This document shows, piece by piece, positions 34,766 through 43,873 of a DNA stretch of 64,000 nucleotides; position 1 is the first letter of the stretch, and the number at the start of each line of letters is the position of its first letter. The position numbers and the translations under genes are program-made. The notes beneath the pieces are model-generated. The model made no database searches and had not been told where the DNA came from. It saw only the letters and a list, made by a program, of their open reading frames with translations. Source of the stretch: Flavobacterium aerium (GTDB lineage: Bacteria > Bacteroidota > Bacteroidia > Flavobacteriales > Flavobacteriaceae); contig NZ_JARQWR010000013.1 in NCBI RefSeq assembly GCF_030766725.1, positions 1 through 64,000 of the forward strand. Reading direction: 5' to 3'.

Positions 34766-34846
34766 TCAAATAACAATACGACAATCCCTCTCTCCGTTCC
34801 AGAAGAAATAAAAAGAATTGCTGTAATAAAAACTGTTATTTAACAT
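34766..34846 (-). CDS. Aromatic leader peptide of the pheA operon attenuator
   Basis: A 26-codon frame lies between a consensus promoter and the attenuator terminator. It translates to MLNNSFYYSNSFYFFWNGERDCRIVI in two blocks: FYY at 6-8 and FYFFW at 12-16, so 8 of 11 residues from 6 to 16 are Phe, Tyr or Trp or adjoin them. The sequence GGGATTGT in codons 20-22 (34781-34788) can pair over 8 bp with ATAATCCC of the terminator 5' arm. A ribosome stalled at codons 12-16 leaves that segment free, allowing antitermination; a ribosome at the stop codon covers it. This is the classical attenuation layout, sensing charged aromatic tRNAs. Confidence 0.88.
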   Translation of the reverse strand: MLNNSFYYSNSFYFFWNGERDCRIVI

Positions 34847-34876
34847 TGGTATGTTTTTTTCCTATTTGTTGTGGGA

Positions 34877-34884
34877 CAAAACTA
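34877..34884 (-). promoter_or_regulatory. Promoter of the aromatic operon
   Basis: The minus strand reads TAGTTTTG, with a TTG 21 bases further upstream (34906-34908). Transcription would begin near 34870, about 24 nt before the leader-peptide start. Confidence 0.6.
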
Positions 34885-35063
34885 GAAAATAATTCTATCG
34901 CTTCGACAAGAGATTCGGATTTTTTTTCAAATTTTTAACTTTTTATAGTTTTCCAAACCTTGAATAACATAGGCTTAGCTCCTATTAACAGTGATAAAAT
35001 AAAAGAAAATACAACTTTCATATTTATTTCAATTTCATCGTTCGAATTGATTCTTTTTCTCCT

Positions 35064-35071
35064 TACTTTTG
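35064..35071 (+). promoter_or_regulatory. Promoter -7 box for gldA
   Basis: TACTTTTG matches the consensus, giving a leader of about 10 nt before the ATG at 35088. Confidence 0.55.
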
Positions 35072-35087
35072 CTCAAAATCAGTTATT

Positions 35088-35987
35088 ATGTCAATCGAAG
35101 TTAATTCAATTTCTAAAAGTTATGGTGCTCAAAAGGCATTAGACAATATTTCTTTTTCTATTAAAAAAGGAGAAATCGTAGGATTTTTAGGTCCAAATGG
35201 TGCTGGAAAATCTACGTTAATGAAGATTTTGACAACGTATATTAATGCTGATGAGGGTACGGCTTCCATCAATGGAAATGATGTTATTGCTCAACAAAAA
35301 GCGGTTCAAAAGGCTGTAGGTTATTTACCAGAACACAATCCATTGTATTTAGATTTATATGTTAAAGAGTACTTGACTTTCAATGCTGATGTCTATAATG
35401 TTCCTAAATCGCGCATTCAGGAAGTAATCGAATTAACGGGTTTAACACCTGAATCACACAAAAAAATAAGTCAATTATCAAAGGGTTATCGTCAACGTGT
35501 AGGATTAGCCAATGCTTTATTACACAATCCTGATGTATTGATTCTTGATGAACCTACTACTGGCTTAGATCCAAACCAATTGGTTGAAATTAGACAATTG
35601 ATTAAGAATGTGGGGGCTGACAAAACGGTTTTTCTATCTACGCATATTATGCAAGAAGTTGAAGCAATTTGTGATCGTGTAATCATCATTGACCAAGGGA
35701 AAATTGTAACGGATAAAAAACTAAATTCTTTGATGACTGAGAAAGAACAAGTCATTGAGGTGGAATTTGATTTCCGCGTTGAAGAACAATTAATCGCTCG
35801 TATTCCAAACATTACTGCCTATAAAAACACGCATGATTGTATCTGGAATCTAACATTTACAACGGATATTGATATGCGTCCAGCAATTTTTGATTTTGCT
35901 ACTGAAAATGGATTGAAGACATTACAACTGAATCAGAAAAACAAAAATCTAGAGGCTATATTTAGAGAAATGACTTCTAAGAAATAA
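35088..35987 (+). CDS. gldA: Gliding-motility ABC transporter ATPase GldA
   Basis: The 299-residue ATPase matches GldA, the nucleotide-binding subunit that works with GldF and GldG in flavobacterial gliding. Walker A is GPNGAGKST (35-43), the signature is LSKGYRQRVGLA, Walker B is VLILDEPTTGLDP, and the switch His is in FLSTHIMQE. The C-terminal 80 residues are the regulatory extension seen in this group. gldF and gldG are not adjacent, which is usual because gldA is often a separate locus. It ends 7 bp from a convergent gene, with no terminator between them. Confidence 0.88.
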   Translation: MSIEVNSISKSYGAQKALDNISFSIKKGEIVGFLGPNGAGKSTLMKILTTYINADEGTASINGNDVIAQQKAVQKAVGYLPEHNPLYLDLYVKEYLTFNADVYNVPKSRIQEVIELTGLTPESHKKISQLSKGYRQRVGLANALLHNPDVLILDEPTTGLDPNQLVEIRQLIKNVGADKTVFLSTHIMQEVEAICDRVIIIDQGKIVTDKKLNSLMTEKEQVIEVEFDFRVEEQLIARIPNITAYKNTHDCIWNLTFTTDIDMRPAIFDFATENGLKTLQLNQKNKNLEAIFREMTSKK

Positions 35988-35994
35988 GTTTTTT

Positions 35995-36738
35995 CTACTG
36001 ATTTAGCACCAAATATCCTTTGTAATGCTCTACAATGTCTATAATGGGTGGGTTATTTTTTAAAATCACATTTCCTGTACTGTAAATATTCCCTTTGATT
36101 CGTTGTTGCGGATTAACAATAATATCGTTCGAACTTCTTTGAAAGAATTCTACATTTTGTGCTATTAAATTACTTCCATCAAAACGCGCATCACCTGCAT
36201 ATAAATTCACACTAAGATAATTCGTGTTACCTTTGATTTTAAAGAAGTTTACAAAGTTACTTTCTACATATAAATTTTCACAGTTTACTTCTAAATCTAT
36301 AATGCCTGATGTTTCATCCTTATATACTCCAGACTGTAAAGTCAACATGGGGAAATTCAATATTCCATCGGATTTTACTGTAAACTGGGAGGCCGAATAG
36401 ATGGTCGTTAAATTAGGAACGGTAACATAGACTTTCGTCAAATTATAATCACGAACCCAATTGCAGGTTGCATTATTTTTCAATTTCAGCACTCCTTCTT
36501 CTACTTTAATTTCAATATCGTTGCTCAGGTTACTGCCTGTGGTCAATTTTACTGTGGTCACCTCAGCTTGTTTGATAATTAATTCAATTCCTTCGTATAC
36601 ATTAATCTTATCGAAATTGGCTGTTGTTATGTCTTCAGTAATTGTATTTCCCGCTGATTTGAAACAATCACTTCCGCTCTCGGAGTTACAAGAAACAACT
36701 AGAATACAACTTATAATCAATAGTATTTTTTTCATCAT
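35995..36738 (-). CDS. Lipoprotein with GIN/DUF2807 domain
   Basis: The 247-residue protein has a lipoprotein signal ending at VVSCNS (Cys near residue 17) and then a right-handed beta-helix-like DUF2807 (head GIN) region: FDKINVYEGIELIIKQ near 43-58 is the characteristic opening. The rest is repeats of short beta strands. It is probably attached to the outer membrane and may be an adhesin or polysaccharide-binding protein; the function is unknown. It follows the PagL-like gene by 10 bp and is co-transcribed with it. Confidence 0.8.
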   Translation of the reverse strand: MMKKILLIISCILVVSCNSESGSDCFKSAGNTITEDITTANFDKINVYEGIELIIKQAEVTTVKLTTGSNLSNDIEIKVEEGVLKLKNNATCNWVRDYNLTKVYVTVPNLTTIYSASQFTVKSDGILNFPMLTLQSGVYKDETSGIIDLEVNCENLYVESNFVNFFKIKGNTNYLSVNLYAGDARFDGSNLIAQNVEFFQRSSNDIIVNPQQRIKGNIYSTGNVILKNNPPIIDIVEHYKGYLVLNQ

Positions 36739-36748
36739 AGCTTTTGTT

Positions 36749-37843
36749 TTAAAATCGAATTCCTATTCCTAGTTCTAAGGCTTCTGCTTTTGCTCCATGG
36801 GCTTTTAATGATAAAGCTCCATAGAAGTTATCGTTTATATAGTATTTCATTCCGACACGTTCGTATATTCTACCCAAATAATCAAATGGAGAATAAACAT
36901 AATATCCAAGTTGGGTTTCTACTGATATCTTATTAATAAACAATTCATGTCCAACAAATATTCCTATTTTTCTATAATCTGTATTGGCATCTATATTTTC
37001 ATCAGGATAAGCTACTGATTTGAATTTGATATATTCTTGTAATGATTTTGTCCAAAAAACATCGGCTCCCAATTGTATTGCACTTTTCCGATTGATTCTT
37101 TTATCGGCATAGGCAGACAATACATAGAAAGGAAATTGTCCACTATTAATAATATCGTTTTCACTAATTCCTGTCCTAAAGACTACATTATATCGGATGG
37201 GTTCTGTAAATTGTATGGAATCGTTAAAGGGTTTATAAACTGGTATTTCTTCATGATCTAATGTATAATTTACTCCTACATTGAACGCTAAAGTATTGGT
37301 ACTGGTATTGGGTGCTTTTATATTTGCGTTTGAGTGATGGAATAATGAGAGTCCTGCTTGAACGCCAAAACCTTTCCAGAGATTTTGCTTGTTGTAATTC
37401 AACATAAAATAGGTGGATGGCATGATTGCAGTACCATATACAATATTTCTAAAATTAGTTTCTTTATCGTAAGGATTGGTATTATAGGCAATTCCTTGTC
37501 CTACTCTAAGCACTAAATTGCGGTTGAGGAAATAAAAATTATAATGGGCATAGAGTCCAAATAACTCTCCTAGTGTTTGATTTCTCAAATCCTGATAATG
37601 GAATGAGAGTCCAATATCAGGATAATTATAGGCTGCTTCCCATGTTTTATTACCGAATGTCTTTTTATTTACGCTTAGTAAAAAGCCTTGTGGATGTGCA
37701 GTAACCAAATGTTTCATGGTCTTATTATGTGTCAATACATTTCCATAGAAATAATTGGCATCAAAGGTATACTGCTCATTTACTTTTTCCTGTGCATAGG
37801 TTGAAACGACAATAAATAATACTACATAGTAAAGTTTCTTCAT
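36749..37843 (-). CDS. PagL-like lipid A deacylase / acyloxyacyl hydrolase family protein
   Basis: The 364-residue protein has a signal peptide (cut after TYAQ, about residue 18) and alternating beta strands of an outer-membrane barrel. SLFHHSNANIKAPN (about residues 167-180) matches the PagL catalytic HxSN block with a following Asn-rich turn, where His and Ser form the hydrolase site. It would trim acyl chains from lipid A. The barrel is larger than the 8-strand PagL, as in other Bacteroidota members annotated as acyloxyacyl hydrolases. A consensus promoter lies 20 bp upstream. Confidence 0.78.
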   Translation of the reverse strand: MKKLYYVVLFIVVSTYAQEKVNEQYTFDANYFYGNVLTHNKTMKHLVTAHPQGFLLSVNKKTFGNKTWEAAYNYPDIGLSFHYQDLRNQTLGELFGLYAHYNFYFLNRNLVLRVGQGIAYNTNPYDKETNFRNIVYGTAIMPSTYFMLNYNKQNLWKGFGVQAGLSLFHHSNANIKAPNTSTNTLAFNVGVNYTLDHEEIPVYKPFNDSIQFTEPIRYNVVFRTGISENDIINSGQFPFYVLSAYADKRINRKSAIQLGADVFWTKSLQEYIKFKSVAYPDENIDANTDYRKIGIFVGHELFINKISVETQLGYYVYSPFDYLGRIYERVGMKYYINDNFYGALSLKAHGAKAEALELGIGIRF

Positions 37844-37863
37844 TCGAAATTTTTGAATCTTTA

Positions 37864-37871
37864 CAAATATA
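37864..37871 (-). promoter_or_regulatory. Promoter -7 box for the PagL-like gene
   Basis: The minus strand reads TATATTTG. The predicted leader is about 14 nt. Confidence 0.5.
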
Positions 37872-37879
37872 TAGGAATT

Positions 37880-38836
37880 TTAAAATATCTGGCTTGCAAT
37901 CGATTTAATGTTATCTGATTTACCCATTGAGTAATAATGCAATACAGGAATTCCTGCCTTGATAAGATCTTTACTTTGCGCAATACACCATTCAATTCCT
38001 ATTTGTCGTACTGCATCATTGTCTTTTGCATTTACAACGGCCATAATTAAATCATCTGGCAAATCTACTTTGAATCGGTGTGGGATTAAATTGAGTTGTT
38101 TTTTTGTTGAAATGGGTTTTAATCCTGGAATAATGGGTACTGTTATTCCTTCTTTTCTGCATTTGGCTACAAAATCGAAGAACTTTTTATTATCATAAAA
38201 CATTTGTGTGATAATATAATCGGCTCCATTTTTTATTTTTTGTTTTAAAAAATGGATGTCACTGTCCAAACTTGGCGCTTCCATGTGTTTTTCTGGATAG
38301 CCCGCTACACCAATGCAGAAGCTTGTCGCTGTTGAATTTTGCAAATCATCATCCAGATACACTCCTTTGTTCAGGTTAGATATTTGAGAAACTAATTCAC
38401 TTGCAAATTGATTTCCTTCTCGTTCTGGTTTAAAATAGATTTCGCTTTTCACCGCATCTCCTCGTAAGGCTACAACATTCTGAATGCCTAAAAAATCTAA
38501 ATCAATCAGAAAATTTTCAGTGTCTTCTTTACTGAATCCTCCACACAAAATATGTGGAATCGCATCGACTTCGTATTTATTTTGAATTGCCGAACATATC
38601 CCAACTGTTCCTGGGCGTTTCTTGACAATTTTCTTTTCTAACAGTCCACTTGGAAGTTCTTTATATTCATATTCTTCTCTATGGTAAGTAACATTAATAA
38701 AGGGCGGATTAAAATCCATTAAGGGATCAATACTATCAAAAATTGATTGAATGTTTTGTCCTTTTAAAGGGGGTAATATCTCGAAAGAAAACAGCGGTTT
38801 TCCTGCTGCTTTTTCTATATGTTGTGTAACTTTCAT
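37880..38836 (-). CDS. metF: Methylenetetrahydrofolate reductase
   Basis: The 318-residue FAD enzyme makes 5-methyl-tetrahydrofolate, the methyl donor for MetH. FSFEILPPLKG (16-26) holds the catalytic Glu, INVTYHREEY and VALRGDA are substrate- and FAD-site blocks, and IITQMFYDNKKFFDFVAKC lies in the C-terminal half. It lies 35 bp after the large MetH polypeptide and belongs to the SAM-I riboswitch-controlled unit metH1-metH2-metF. Confidence 0.93.
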   Translation of the reverse strand: MKVTQHIEKAAGKPLFSFEILPPLKGQNIQSIFDSIDPLMDFNPPFINVTYHREEYEYKELPSGLLEKKIVKKRPGTVGICSAIQNKYEVDAIPHILCGGFSKEDTENFLIDLDFLGIQNVVALRGDAVKSEIYFKPEREGNQFASELVSQISNLNKGVYLDDDLQNSTATSFCIGVAGYPEKHMEAPSLDSDIHFLKQKIKNGADYIITQMFYDNKKFFDFVAKCRKEGITVPIIPGLKPISTKKQLNLIPHRFKVDLPDDLIMAVVNAKDNDAVRQIGIEWCIAQSKDLIKAGIPVLHYYSMGKSDNIKSIASQIF

Positions 38837-38871
38837 TTGCTTGTTTGTTGTCTTTGATATTCGTTTGTATT

Positions 38872-41553
38872 CTAATCGGCAATATTAGGATTCAACCATT
38901 TTTCGGCTACTTCAAAGGGTATATTTCTTCTTTTCGCATAATCGATCACCTGATCTTCTTTAATTTTCCCTAAACCGAAATATTTACTTTCTGGATTGGC
39001 AAAATAATAACCTGATACAGAGGAAGCTGGCCACATTGCTAAGCTTTCGGTTAGTGTTACTCCAATAGCTTTGTCTACCTGTAATAGTTTCCAAATGGTA
39101 TTTTTCTCCAAATGGTCTGGACAGGCTGGATAACCGGGTGCAGGACGAATTCCTTTGTAGCTTTCGGCAATTAAAGCTTCATTGTTCAATGTCTCTTCGG
39201 ATGCATATCCCCAGATTTCTTTTCTTACTTTTTTATGTAAATATTCCGCAAATGCTTCGGCAAATCGATCTCCTAACGCTTTAATCATAATCGAATTATA
39301 ATCATCGTGATTGGCTTCAAATTCGGCTGCTTTTTGATCTACTCCAAAGCCTGTGGTCACACAAAAGGCTCCCATATAATCTACTTTTCCTGAATCTTTT
39401 GGTGCAATGAAATCGGATAAAGCAATATTTGGTGCTCCTTTCGTTTTTTGGGATTGTTGTCTTAACGTTAGAAATGTCTGCAAATGATTCCCTTCTTCAT
39501 CGGAGATTGCAATATCATCATCATTGATTTGATTGGCTGGAAAAATCCCATAAATTCCTTTGGCTTCTAACCAATTTTCGGCGAGTAATGAGGATAACAT
39601 TTTCTGAGCATCTTTAAATAATAAAACTGCTTGTTCTCCAACTACTTCATCGGTTAGAATAGCAGGATATTTCCCGTGTAAATCCCATGTTCTGAAAAAA
39701 GGAGTCCAGTCAATAAAATCAACCAATTTTTCCAATCCCACAGTAATTGTTTTTACTCCAACGAAATTTGGTTTCACAGGCGTAAACTCATTCCAATTTA
39801 ATTGTAATTTATTTTTTCTAGCTTCTTCAATATTCAAGAAGTTTTTATCGCGAGAGCGATTCAAATAGCCTTCTCGTAGTTCATTGTATTCAGAACGTAG
39901 ATTTTTAAAGTATTCTTGGTTTGTATTTGTATTAATCAAGTTACCTACTACTGTTACTGCTCTGGAAGCATCGTTTACATGTACAACTGTTTCTCTATAT
40001 TCTGGTGCAATTTTCACCGCAGTATGTGCACGTGATGTCGTTGCTCCACCAATCATTATTGGAATTTTAATATTCAGCTTATCCATTTGTTTTACCAGAT
40101 AGACCATTTCATCTAGTGATGGTGTAATTAAACCACTTAATCCAATAATGTCGACTTTTTCTTTGATAGCAGTTTCAATAATTTTTTCTGGAGGAACCAT
40201 TACACCCATATCCACAATTTCATAATTATTACACCCTAATACGACTGCAACAATATTTTTCCCAATATCGTGCACATCTCCTTTTACGGTTGCCATCAAT
40301 ACTTTACCTGCCGATTGTGCTCCTCCTCCTTTTTGTGCTTCTATAAAAGGAAGTAGATAGGCTACAGCTTTTTTCATTACTCGGGCCGATTTTACTACTT
40401 GTGGTAAAAACATTTTTCCGCTTCCAAACAAATCTCCTACGACATTCATTCCGCTCATCAAATCAATTTCGATTACTTCAATCGGGTTTTCAACTTGTAA
40501 ACGGGCTTCTTCTACATCAATTTCAATAAACTCATCGAGTCCTTTCACTAAGGAATGCACTAATCGTTCTTGTACGGGTAGGGATCGCCATTCTTGGGCT
40601 TGTTTTTCAGTGATTTTACTTTCTCCTTTAAAGCTTTCAGCAAAATCTAATAATCGTTCTGTTGCATCATCGCGTCTGTCTAACAAGACATCCTCAACGT
40701 GTTCTAATAGGTCTTTGGGTATTTGATCGTATATTTCCAGCATTTCTGGATTTACGATTCCCATGGTCATCCCGTTTTGTACGGCATAATATAGAAACAC
40801 AGAATGCATCGCTTCCCGTACTTTATCGTTGCCACGAAATGAAAATGAAACATTGCTCACACCTCCACTTACACTGGCATAGGGAAGGTTTTCTTTGATC
40901 CATTTTGTTGCTCTGAAAAAATCAATTGCATTCTGACGGTGTTCTTCCATCCCAGTTGCAACTGGAAAGATATTAGGATCAAAAATGATATCTTCTGCTG
41001 GGTATCCTACAGTATCGACCAAGATGTCATAGGATCTCTTACAGATTTCAATACGACGTTCATAATTATCGGCTTGTCCTACCTCATCAAAAGCCATTAC
41101 AATAACGGCTGCTCCGTAGCGTTTGATTAATTTTGCCTGACGGATAAAATTCTCTTCTCCTTCTTTTAAACTAATTGAGTTAACAATACTTTTTCCTTGT
41201 GCTACTTTTAATCCTGCCTCAATGATTTCCCATTTAGAACTATCAATCATGATGGGTACGCGGGAAATATCGGGTTCGGAGGCAATTAAATTCAAAAAGG
41301 TCGTCATAGCATGAACGCCATCTAGCATTCCCTCATCCATATTAATATCGATGATTTGTGCTCCTCCTTCTACTTGATCTCTGGCGACTGCCAGCGCTTC
41401 GGAATATTTTTCTTCTTTTATTAAACGCAGGAATTTTCGTGAACCTGTTACATTAGTACGCTCTCCTACATTGACAAAAATGCTTTCTGGCGTAATAATC
41501 AAGGGTTCTAATCCTGATAATTTCAAATATTTATTACAGTCAATCTCTGCCAT
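38872..41553 (-). CDS. metH: Methionine synthase, folate/cobalamin/activation polypeptide
   Basis: This is the C-terminal three-quarters of cobalamin-dependent methionine synthase (893 residues from this start). Domains in order: pterin-binding (INVDMDEG-type motifs, [17 protein letters not shown] near 24-40); cobalamin cap and cobalamin-binding (DVHDIG with the axial His, then [13 protein letters not shown]); and the SAM-dependent reactivation domain ([12 protein letters not shown]). The homocysteine-binding domain is a separate gene just upstream. I set the start at MAEIDCNKY: it overlaps the upstream stop as TAATG, whereas the longer frame to 41640 would overlap that gene by 88 bp and adds unrelated residues. 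Confidence 0.92.
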   Translation of the reverse strand: MAEIDCNKYLKLSGLEPLIITPESIFVNVGERTNVTGSRKFLRLIKEEKYSEALAVARDQVEGGAQIIDINMDEGMLDGVHAMTTFLNLIASEPDISRVPIMIDSSKWEIIEAGLKVAQGKSIVNSISLKEGEENFIRQAKLIKRYGAAVIVMAFDEVGQADNYERRIEICKRSYDILVDTVGYPAEDIIFDPNIFPVATGMEEHRQNAIDFFRATKWIKENLPYASVSGGVSNVSFSFRGNDKVREAMHSVFLYYAVQNGMTMGIVNPEMLEIYDQIPKDLLEHVEDVLLDRRDDATERLLDFAESFKGESKITEKQAQEWRSLPVQERLVHSLVKGLDEFIEIDVEEARLQVENPIEVIEIDLMSGMNVVGDLFGSGKMFLPQVVKSARVMKKAVAYLLPFIEAQKGGGAQSAGKVLMATVKGDVHDIGKNIVAVVLGCNNYEIVDMGVMVPPEKIIETAIKEKVDIIGLSGLITPSLDEMVYLVKQMDKLNIKIPIMIGGATTSRAHTAVKIAPEYRETVVHVNDASRAVTVVGNLINTNTNQEYFKNLRSEYNELREGYLNRSRDKNFLNIEEARKNKLQLNWNEFTPVKPNFVGVKTITVGLEKLVDFIDWTPFFRTWDLHGKYPAILTDEVVGEQAVLLFKDAQKMLSSLLAENWLEAKGIYGIFPANQINDDDIAISDEEGNHLQTFLTLRQQSQKTKGAPNIALSDFIAPKDSGKVDYMGAFCVTTGFGVDQKAAEFEANHDDYNSIMIKALGDRFAEAFAEYLHKKVRKEIWGYASEETLNNEALIAESYKGIRPAPGYPACPDHLEKNTIWKLLQVDKAIGVTLTESLAMWPASSVSGYYFANPESKYFGLGKIKEDQVIDYAKRRNIPFEVAEKWLNPNIAD

Positions 41554-42554
41554 TATATCGTTTGTTCTATTTTTCTCGGTTGGTATTCTTTTGCTACTTC
41601 TGCAATTAATCGAATATGCTCCGGATTCGTTCCACAGCATCCTCCAATAATATTGATTAGATCGTCTTCTAAATATTCTCGGATTAAGGCTTGCATTTCT
41701 TCTGGTGTTTGATCGTATTGACCAAAGGCATTGGGTAATCCTGCATTAGGATGTGCCGAAACATTGAAAGAAGTATTGTGTGATAATCGTTGTAAATAAG
41801 GTTTCAACTGATCAGCACCTAGGGCACAATTGAATCCTATACTCAACAACGGAATATGAGAAATTGAGATTAGAAATGCTTCTACAGTTTGTCCCGACAA
41901 GGTTCTCCCTGAAGCATCGGTTATAGTACCACTCACCATGATAGGAATATCCAGATTTCGTTCATCTTTCACTTCTTCTATTGCGAATAGGACGGCTTTC
42001 GCATTTAATGTATCAAAAATGGTTTCTACCAAAAGAATATCGGCTCCTCCATCAATCAGCGCTTCTACTTGTTCTTTATAGGCAATACGTAAGTCATCGA
42101 ATGTTACGGCACGGTATCCCGGATCATTTACATCGGGAGACATACTAGCTGTTCTATTTGTTGGTCCTATTGAACCTGCAACAAAACGGGGTTTATCTGG
42201 ATTTTGAGCAGTGTATTCGTCGGCTACTTCACGAGCTATTCTAGCAGATTCATAGTTTAGTTCATAGACTAAATCTTCTAAGTGGTAATCGGCCATACCA
42301 ATGGTTGTTCCCGAAAAAGTATTGGTTTCAACAATATCAGCTCCAGCAGCAAAATACTGACTGTGTACATCGCGAATGGCTTGTGGTTGTGTTAGACTCA
42401 ATAGGTCATTGTTTCCCTTCAATGAATGTGGGAAATCTTTAAAGCGTTCTCCTCGGAAATCTTCTTCGGAAAAATTATAGCGTTGCAACATGGTCCCCAT
42501 CGCTCCGTCGAGTATGAGAATTCTATCTTGTATTGCTTGGTGTATTTTAGACAT
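41553..42554 (-). CDS. metH: Methionine synthase, homocysteine S-methyltransferase polypeptide
   Basis: The 333-residue protein is the N-terminal, homocysteine-binding barrel of MetH encoded as its own gene. [11 protein letters not shown] (13-23) opens the barrel. The zinc ligands are the Cys in [12 protein letters not shown] and the CC pair in [15 protein letters not shown] (about 300-314). It must assemble with the next gene's product to make a working synthase; the TAATG junction would help equal synthesis. A SAM-I riboswitch precedes it by about 75 bp. Confidence 0.92.
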   Translation of the reverse strand: MSKIHQAIQDRILILDGAMGTMLQRYNFSEEDFRGERFKDFPHSLKGNNDLLSLTQPQAIRDVHSQYFAAGADIVETNTFSGTTIGMADYHLEDLVYELNYESARIAREVADEYTAQNPDKPRFVAGSIGPTNRTASMSPDVNDPGYRAVTFDDLRIAYKEQVEALIDGGADILLVETIFDTLNAKAVLFAIEEVKDERNLDIPIMVSGTITDASGRTLSGQTVEAFLISISHIPLLSIGFNCALGADQLKPYLQRLSHNTSFNVSAHPNAGLPNAFGQYDQTPEEMQALIREYLEDDLINIIGGCCGTNPEHIRLIAEVAKEYQPRKIEQTI

Positions 42555-42603
42555 AAAACGATAAACTTTAGTTTATATCGATATGTCATCAGGAAAGGAA
42601 AGG

Positions 42604-42624
42604 GAATACTAAAAAAAAGTATTC
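42604..42624 (-). repeat. Hairpin between SAM-I aptamer and metH start
   Basis: The minus strand pairs GAATACT with AGTATTC around a loop of seven Ts, directly after the aptamer. With no T-tract behind the stem it is not a standard terminator. It could be part of the riboswitch expression platform. Confidence 0.45.
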
Positions 42625-42628
42625 GTGT

Positions 42629-42730
42629 GTTATCTATCCAAAAAATTTGGTAGAATGTAGCACCTTCTTTAATAAATTAAAGGGTTGCTAAGGCTTCATT
42701 GGGTCTAATCCCTCTGCCTTTCGTGATAAC
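42629..42730 (-). ncRNA. SAM-I (S-box) riboswitch upstream of metH
   Basis: The minus strand carries the S-box core: GTTATC (P1 5' strand), AGAGGGATTAGACCC, AATGAAGCC, AGCAACC, AAGGTGCTAC, and the closing GATAAC (42634-42629) that pairs with the opening GTTATC. P3 forms from CTTTAATTTATTAAAG and P4 from CTACCAAA with TTTGGATAG. It binds S-adenosylmethionine and should repress metH1-metH2-metF when SAM is plentiful. The expression platform is not obvious because no T-tract terminator follows. Confidence 0.92.
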
Positions 42731-42753
42731 GATCAATATGTGAATGAACATTG

Positions 42754-42761
42754 CAAAGCTA
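42754..42761 (-). promoter_or_regulatory. Promoter of the metH-metF unit
   Basis: The minus strand reads TAGCTTTG with TTTG 21 bases upstream (42783-42786). Transcription would start near 42747, just ahead of the riboswitch. The -33 box lies inside the 3' end of the homoserine dehydrogenase gene. Confidence 0.65.
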
Positions 42762-42769
42762 CTACAATT

Positions 42770-43873
42770 TTAGGATATTAAACAAATTTCTTTTGTCTTT
42801 ATTATTTCTGCTACTTTCAGTATATCAGTCAGTACGCCTCTAGCAGTTACTTCTTTTCCTGCACCAGCACCTTGAATTACTATTGGATTATCACCATAAG
42901 AATCTGTGAAAATTGCAATTAATGAATCGGCTCCTTTGAGTTGTCCCAAGGGTGAGCCAAGTGGTTCTGAAACTAATTTTACTTCTAGTTTTTGCTTCTC
43001 CACATCGAGTTCTCCAATATAGCGTAACACATGATCTGGTAGCTGGGTAATTTTTGCAGTATGAAAGGGTTCGTCTAATTGGGTTATATTTCGTTTATAT
43101 TCCGATCGGGTTACGTTTTCCTCCAAAGAAGGGAGTAATAATGAGGTTACTTTTACATCTGAAAACTCAAAGGATTGTTCTATTTCTCGGGCTAAAATCA
43201 GTAGTTTTCGGGCTACATCATTTCCTGAAAGGTCTTCTCTGGAATCGGGTTCTGTATATCCTAATTTTTCTGCACGTTGTACAATTGTTGAAAAAGGTAC
43301 TTCTTCTTTGGCAAAGGCATTAAAGATATAGCTTAATGATCCTGAAAAAACGCCTTGTATTTTAGTAATTCTTTCTCCAGAATAATGTAAATCTCTAATG
43401 GTTTGTACTACTGGTAATCCAGCTCCTACGTTGGTTTCATATAAAAAGGTTTTGTCAAATTTCTGAAGGTTCTCACGAATTTCATCATATAAGCTCAAGG
43501 GTAATGTATTGGCTATTTTATTGGCTGCTACAATATGAAATCCATTTTGGATTAACTTCAAATAGTCTTTTACCAACTCTCCACTGGCTGTAGCATCTAC
43601 CGCAACAAGGTTTTCCAATTGGTTTATTTTGACATATTCTATGATATCTTCTATTCTGAATGGAATAGCCGATTGGGCAAAATTCGCTTCCCACGAGTTT
43701 CTAATTCCTTCTTTTTCAAAAAAAGCTAAGGTAGAATTGGTAATAATCGGGAATCTTAGTTCTATATTTTTCTTTTCTAAAAAGAAGTCCTGACTTTCAA
43801 TCACTTGATTGATTAGTGTACTTCCTACATTTCCTATTCCGAATAGGATGATATTTACTTTATGCGTTGACAT
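42770..43873 (-). CDS. Homoserine dehydrogenase
   Basis: The protein (367 residues from this start) reduces aspartate semialdehyde to homoserine. The nucleotide-binding motif is ILFGIGNVGSTLINQV (7-22), and the catalytic region is EKLGYTEPDSREDLSGNDVARK-like, containing the conserved Lys and acidic residues. It is monofunctional: no aspartate kinase domain is fused, unlike ThrA. I chose MSTHKVN at 43873, overlapping metX by 14 bp; the frame extends to 43930, but that adds a Lys/Gln-rich piece unlike the family start. It is the last gene of the leader-peptide-controlled operon. Confidence 0.9.
   Translation of the reverse strand: MSTHKVNIILFGIGNVGSTLINQVIESQDFFLEKKNIELRFPIITNSTLAFFEKEGIRNSWEANFAQSAIPFRIEDIIEYVKINQLENLVAVDATASGELVKDYLKLIQNGFHIVAANKIANTLPLSLYDEIRENLQKFDKTFLYETNVGAGLPVVQTIRDLHYSGERITKIQGVFSGSLSYIFNAFAKEEVPFSTIVQRAEKLGYTEPDSREDLSGNDVARKLLILAREIEQSFEFSDVKVTSLLLPSLEENVTRSEYKRNITQLDEPFHTAKITQLPDHVLRYIGELDVEKQKLEVKLVSEPLGSPLGQLKGADSLIAIFTDSYGDNPIVIQGAGAGKEVTARGVLTDILKVAEIIKTKEICLIS

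Noticed and set aside
38872-41640. Longer start for the large MetH polypeptide
   Set aside because: The extra 29 residues overlap the upstream metH gene and lack family similarity; MAEIDCNKY at 41553 forms a TAATG junction.
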